A stretch of 64,000 nt of DNA from Dermatobacter hominis (GTDB lineage: Bacteria > Actinomycetota > Acidimicrobiia > Acidimicrobiales > Microtrichaceae): the NCBI RefSeq assembly GCF_020715685.1, contig NZ_CP085840.1, forward strand, positions 3,286,001-3,350,000, written 5' to 3'. Positions 61,366 through 64,000 of this stretch are shown in pieces. Below the pieces are notes generated by a model. That model had not been told where the DNA came from, did not search any database, and saw only the letters and a list, made by a program, of their open reading frames with translations. The stretch's first letter is position 1. Each line of letters opens with the position of its first letter. Both the position numbers and the translations under genes were made by a program.

Positions 61366-63226
61366 GGACCTGGGTCAGCGGCGCGGTCTCGACCTGACCG
61401 GCCGCAGGGGTGCCCAGGACGGCGAACGCGACGACGGTCGCATCGCGCTGGATCGCTCCCGCCGTCGAGTACGTGTACATGGGGAAGTCCTGGGTCGCGC
61501 CCTGTCCGACGAAGGTGTTCAGACCCGTCGTCCCGCGCAGGTCGGGCAGCTCGACGTCGCGGTGCACGATGTCGAGGTCGTCGTAGTCGTCGACGCCCCA
61601 ATCCGGCTTGAAGCCGCTGCAGTCCTTCGCCGGCGGTCCCTGACCGATCGAGAGCGCCACGAAGGCCTCGTGCGCCTGATCGGCGTCCTCGAACCTCAGG
61701 GCCGTGAGGACGGCGACCGTGTCGGGACCGAGCTGGACCAGCTTGCTCCACTGTCCGGTCACGGTCATCGGCCGAGAGAGGAAGCCTCGGCAGGCAGGCA
61801 GGTCCCTCGGGTGGAAGGTCCGGTACCGCAGGGTCGCCGGTGTGCTGTCGATCGTGAACAGCTTGTTGTCCTGCACCGAGGTGACCTCACCGAGCGGCTG
61901 GGTGATGGCCCCGATGTCGGCCAGTGCCGCATCGAGCCTCGGTGTCTCGTCGGTCGACCCCGGCACGTCGTACGTCACGTCGGGCTGCAGCCCGTTCGGC
62001 TCGTTGCCGGTCTCGACGAACGCGGTTGTCGTCGGCCCGTCGGCCGCAGCGGTGGTGGTCGGCGCCTCGTCGGTGTCGCGGGCGAGCAGCGCGACGATCC
62101 CCAGCGCTCCGATGGCGATCATCGCAGCCGAGAACAGCAGGATCGGCCAGCATCCTCGGGCTCGGCGGGGCGGCTCGGTTCCCGCCCACTCGCCGGCCGG
62201 CGTGTCCTCATCGGGTCCGGCGCCGTCCGATCCGCCGTCCTCCGTGTGGTCGGCGGTCTCGGCCGGGGCCCCGACGGGACCGGCGAGCGGCGGCGGGATC
62301 GTCATCGCGGCGGACGGCTCGGCCGGTGGCGTCACCTCGTCCTCGGCGGCCGCGGTGCCCGACGTGGAGGAGGCGGCCGGCAGGTCGAGCACGACCAGTC
62401 GGGTCGCCGGCTGCCCCAGCTCCTGCTCGACGGCGCGGAGGGCGTCGCCCAGCTCCTCGACGCTCGCGAAGCGGTCCGCCGGCTCGTACGCCATGGCCCG
62501 CTCGACGACGTCGACCAGCGGAGCGGGGACGAGCGCGGGGTCGAGCGACCGCCGCTCCCCCCGTGCGATGCGCCCGACCACGGTCAGCGGGCTGTCGCCC
62601 TCGTCGCCGGCGGCGGGCCGTCCGTCGACGAGCTCGAAGATCGTCGATCCGAGCCCGTAGACGTCGGTGAGCTCCGACGGCTCCTGCCCGTCGAAGAGCT
62701 CGGGCGCGGCGTGCAGCGGGGTGAACACCGTGAGGGCGGTCGACATCGTCGTGGTGCGGAGCCGGGCGATGCCGAAGTCGGCGAGGGCGGGGAGGTCGGC
62801 GACCGACCAGAGCACGTTCTGCGGCTTGACGTCGCCGTGGATGATGCGGTTGCGATGGGCCGTCGCCAGCGCGCCGGACAGGCGGACCGCGATCGGCAGC
62901 AGCTCGTCCGGCGCCAGCGCGCCCTCCTGCTTCAGGCGCTCGGCGAGGGTGCCGCCGGGCAGGTGCTCCATGACGAGGTACGGGTCGCCGGTGACCGTGG
63001 TGCCCGCGTCGAAGACGGTGACGATGTCGGGGTGCGACGCCAGGCGACCGAGGGTCTGGCATTCGGTCTCGAAGAGCCGGGCGGCGACCTCGTCACGGCC
63101 CGGGATCTGCAGCACCTTGACCGCGACGGTCCGGCCGAACCGCTCCTGGACGCCGGCGTACACGACACTCGACGCGCCGCGTCCGATCACGTCGCCCAGC
63201 TCGATCCCCGGTACCGACGGTCTCAA
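61334..63226 (-). CDS. Transmembrane Ser/Thr protein kinase
   Basis: A 630-residue Hanks-type kinase. The glycine loop IGRGASSVVYAG is at residues 14-25 and the catalytic Lys37 in VAVKVL. The loop HGDVKPQN (D132) replaces the canonical HRD with HGD, and ADFG (D150) and a Thr-rich activation loop (TTTMSTALTVFTPLHAAPE) follow. A Pro/Glu linker precedes one transmembrane helix at about 359-383. The extracytoplasmic domain of about 245 residues is unlike PASTA. The HRD-to-HGD change leaves the catalytic Asp intact. The start is TTG 63226 with GGAGGGG nine bases upstream. Two near-identical palindromes lie upstream. Confidence 0.9.
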   Translation of the reverse strand: MRPSVPGIELGDVIGRGASSVVYAGVQERFGRTVAVKVLQIPGRDEVAARLFETECQTLGRLASHPDIVTVFDAGTTVTGDPYLVMEHLPGGTLAERLKQEGALAPDELLPIAVRLSGALATAHRNRIIHGDVKPQNVLWSVADLPALADFGIARLRTTTMSTALTVFTPLHAAPELFDGQEPSELTDVYGLGSTIFELVDGRPAAGDEGDSPLTVVGRIARGERRSLDPALVPAPLVDVVERAMAYEPADRFASVEELGDALRAVEQELGQPATRLVVLDLPAASSTSGTAAAEDEVTPPAEPSAAMTIPPPLAGPVGAPAETADHTEDGGSDGAGPDEDTPAGEWAGTEPPRRARGCWPILLFSAAMIAIGALGIVALLARDTDEAPTTTAAADGPTTTAFVETGNEPNGLQPDVTYDVPGSTDETPRLDAALADIGAITQPLGEVTSVQDNKLFTIDSTPATLRYRTFHPRDLPACRGFLSRPMTVTGQWSKLVQLGPDTVAVLTALRFEDADQAHEAFVALSIGQGPPAKDCSGFKPDWGVDDYDDLDIVHRDVELPDLRGTTGLNTFVGQGATQDFPMYTYSTAGAIQRDATVVAFAVLGTPAAGQVETAPLTQVLNNVLDRLPE

Positions 63227-63284
63227 CCCACCAACCCCTCCTAGGGAGATGGTAAGCGGATGCAGGCGGCGACGGGAATCGATC

Positions 63285-63303
63285 GACGTGACGCTGTCAC
63301 GTC
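63285..63303. promoter_or_regulatory. Operator-like palindrome, copy 1, upstream of the kinase gene
   Basis: GACGTGAC, GCT, GTCACGTC: 8-bp exact arms with a 3-bp spacer, 59 bp upstream of the TTG start. The inner 15 bases CGTGACGCTGTCACG recur with one change at 63358-63372. It could bind a dimeric regulator. Confidence 0.5.
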
Positions 63304-63357
63304 AGCCACGCCCCGAGGGGCGGCCGACGAGGGGAGTCGTCCCCATTACGCCGCCGG

Positions 63358-63372
63358 CGTGACGCGGTCACG
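63358..63372. promoter_or_regulatory. Operator-like palindrome, copy 2, upstream of the kinase gene
   Basis: CGTGAC, GCG, GTCACG: it differs from copy 1 by a single base in the spacer. The two centres are 71 bp apart. It is closer to the end of the aldo/keto reductase gene than to the kinase. Confidence 0.45.
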
Positions 63373-63533
63373 ATGAGTGGCACGTTCCGGCGGGGCCGGT
63401 CGAAGGGTCCGGGTGGAACCCGAGGAGGCCCGCCGACGTCGGAACCACATCGCCCCCGTCCTCATCCGGGAGCGGTGCGCACGTCCGGTCCGTGGGAGAG
63501 GCGGGCCGGGCCGCTGCGCGCCGGCGCCGTCGG

Positions 63534-64000
63534 TCAGCCGTGCTGCCAGACCCGGTTCGCGATCGAGTTCGTCCCCTCGAGCGCGACCCGGTCCAGCGCC
63601 TCGATCTCCGCGGCGTCGAGCGACCAGCCCAGCGCACCTGCGTTGTCGTTGGCCTGGCGAGCGTTCTTGGCGCCGGGGATCGGGACGGCGCCCTTGTCGA
63701 TGATCCAACGGAGCGCCACCTGGCTCGGCGTCCGGTCGCCGTGCTGCGCGCCGATCTCGCGCAGGACGGCGACGACGCGGTCGACCTCCTCCATCGGGTG
63801 GGCGGAGAAGTTGCGTCGGCCCGGCGGCGGGTTCGACGCGGAGTACTTGCCGGTGAGGCGCCCCTGTCCGATCGGGGAGTAGGCGATCGGGACCACACCG
63901 AGGTCCGTGCAGGCGCGCAGCAGGCCGCTCGTCTCGGGCCGGGTGCGCAGCAGCGAGAACTCGATCTGGTTGGAGGCGAGCGGCAGTCCGCGCCTGCGGA
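63534..64000 (-). CDS. Aldo/keto reductase, 5' end outside the window
   Basis: The frame is open from the TGA at 63534-63536 to the right window edge, about 155 codons. The visible part contains SNQIEFSLLRTRPETSGLL, VVPIAYSPIGQGRLTGKY, QVALRWIIDKGAVPIPGAKN and an NAGALGWSLDAAEIEALD end, the classic C-terminal half of AKR enzymes with the NADPH-binding loop. The catalytic Asp-Tyr-Lys-His region lies beyond the edge. The AKR group (for instance AKR13-like) is suggested by the long RRNFS loop, but the fragment cannot prove it. Confidence 0.9.
   Translation of the reverse strand, partial: RRRGLPLASNQIEFSLLRTRPETSGLLRACTDLGVVPIAYSPIGQGRLTGKYSASNPPPGRRNFSAHPMEEVDRVVAVLREIGAQHGDRTPSQVALRWIIDKGAVPIPGAKNARQANDNAGALGWSLDAAEIEALDRVALEGTNSIANRVWQHG

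Larger units (their letters stand above)
63227..63533. other. 307-bp gap upstream of the kinase gene
   Basis: No convincing ORF is present. It contains two related palindromes (63285-63303 and 63358-63372), listed separately, between the kinase start and the stop of the aldo/keto reductase gene. Confidence 0.6.

Noticed and set aside
1-64000. tRNA, rRNA, CRISPR arrays, insertion sequences
   Set aside because: I looked for cloverleaf-like segments, regularly spaced repeats and transposase motifs and found none that hold up.

Overview
High-GC (roughly 70-75%) actinobacterial chromosome segment with dense coding, many GTG starts and repeated 4-bp ATGA/GTGA gene overlaps. Gene content (an F420-type luciferase-like oxidoreductase, steroid ring C/D catabolism genes ipdABC/echA20, a geranylgeranyl-reductase-type flavoprotein, many lipoproteins and a DUF1023-like hydrolase) suggests an environmental Actinomycetota, plausibly an Acidimicrobiia-like lineage. 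That placement is inference; no rRNA marker is present.

Layout. 1-6.9 kb: HrpB helicase, a Tat-exported lipoprotein of unknown family and a D-aminoacylase-type amidohydrolase. 6.9-11 kb: three-gene glycosyltransferase operon (PIG-V-like, GT39-like, GT4). 11-12.4 kb: MFS permease ending at a strong hairpin. 12.5-33.5 kb: lipid/steroid catabolism region. It holds a thiolase plus DUF35-like pair, a double-headed TetR regulator, an alkaline-phosphatase-superfamily enzyme with apparently permuted motif order, an F420 oxidoreductase, an SDR, echA20, ipdA-ipdB-ipdC and two acyl-CoA dehydrogenases. Embedded in it are two paralogous lipoproteins, a DUF1023-like hydrolase and two overlapping GGDEF/EAL membrane proteins. 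33.5-48.2 kb: DNA-end processing island sbcD-sbcC (minus) and recC-recB-recD-rmuC (plus). 48.1-53 kb: MtfA-like peptidase, META-domain lipoprotein, AAA ATPase with winged helix, CorA. 53-61 kb: TetR/SRPBCC divergent pair, acyl-CoA synthetase plus methyltransferase, GH5 lipoprotein plus YrhK-like membrane protein, flavoprotein reductase, methyltransferase. 61-64 kb: Ser/Thr kinase with extracellular domain, and a truncated aldo/keto reductase at the right edge.

Main observation. A palindrome with core CTGACG-N3-CGTCAG occurs in front of three separate transcription units: ipdABC (as a perfect 23-bp palindrome), the thiolase/DUF35 operon, and the acyl-CoA dehydrogenase pair. A weaker fourth copy precedes the double TetR gene. 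This looks like one regulon for late steroid degradation with an operator unlike the KstR2 box known from mycobacteria, and the tandem TetR protein is the natural candidate regulator. Other exact palindromes sit at the TetR/SRPBCC divergent promoter and, as a near-identical pair, upstream of the Ser/Thr kinase.
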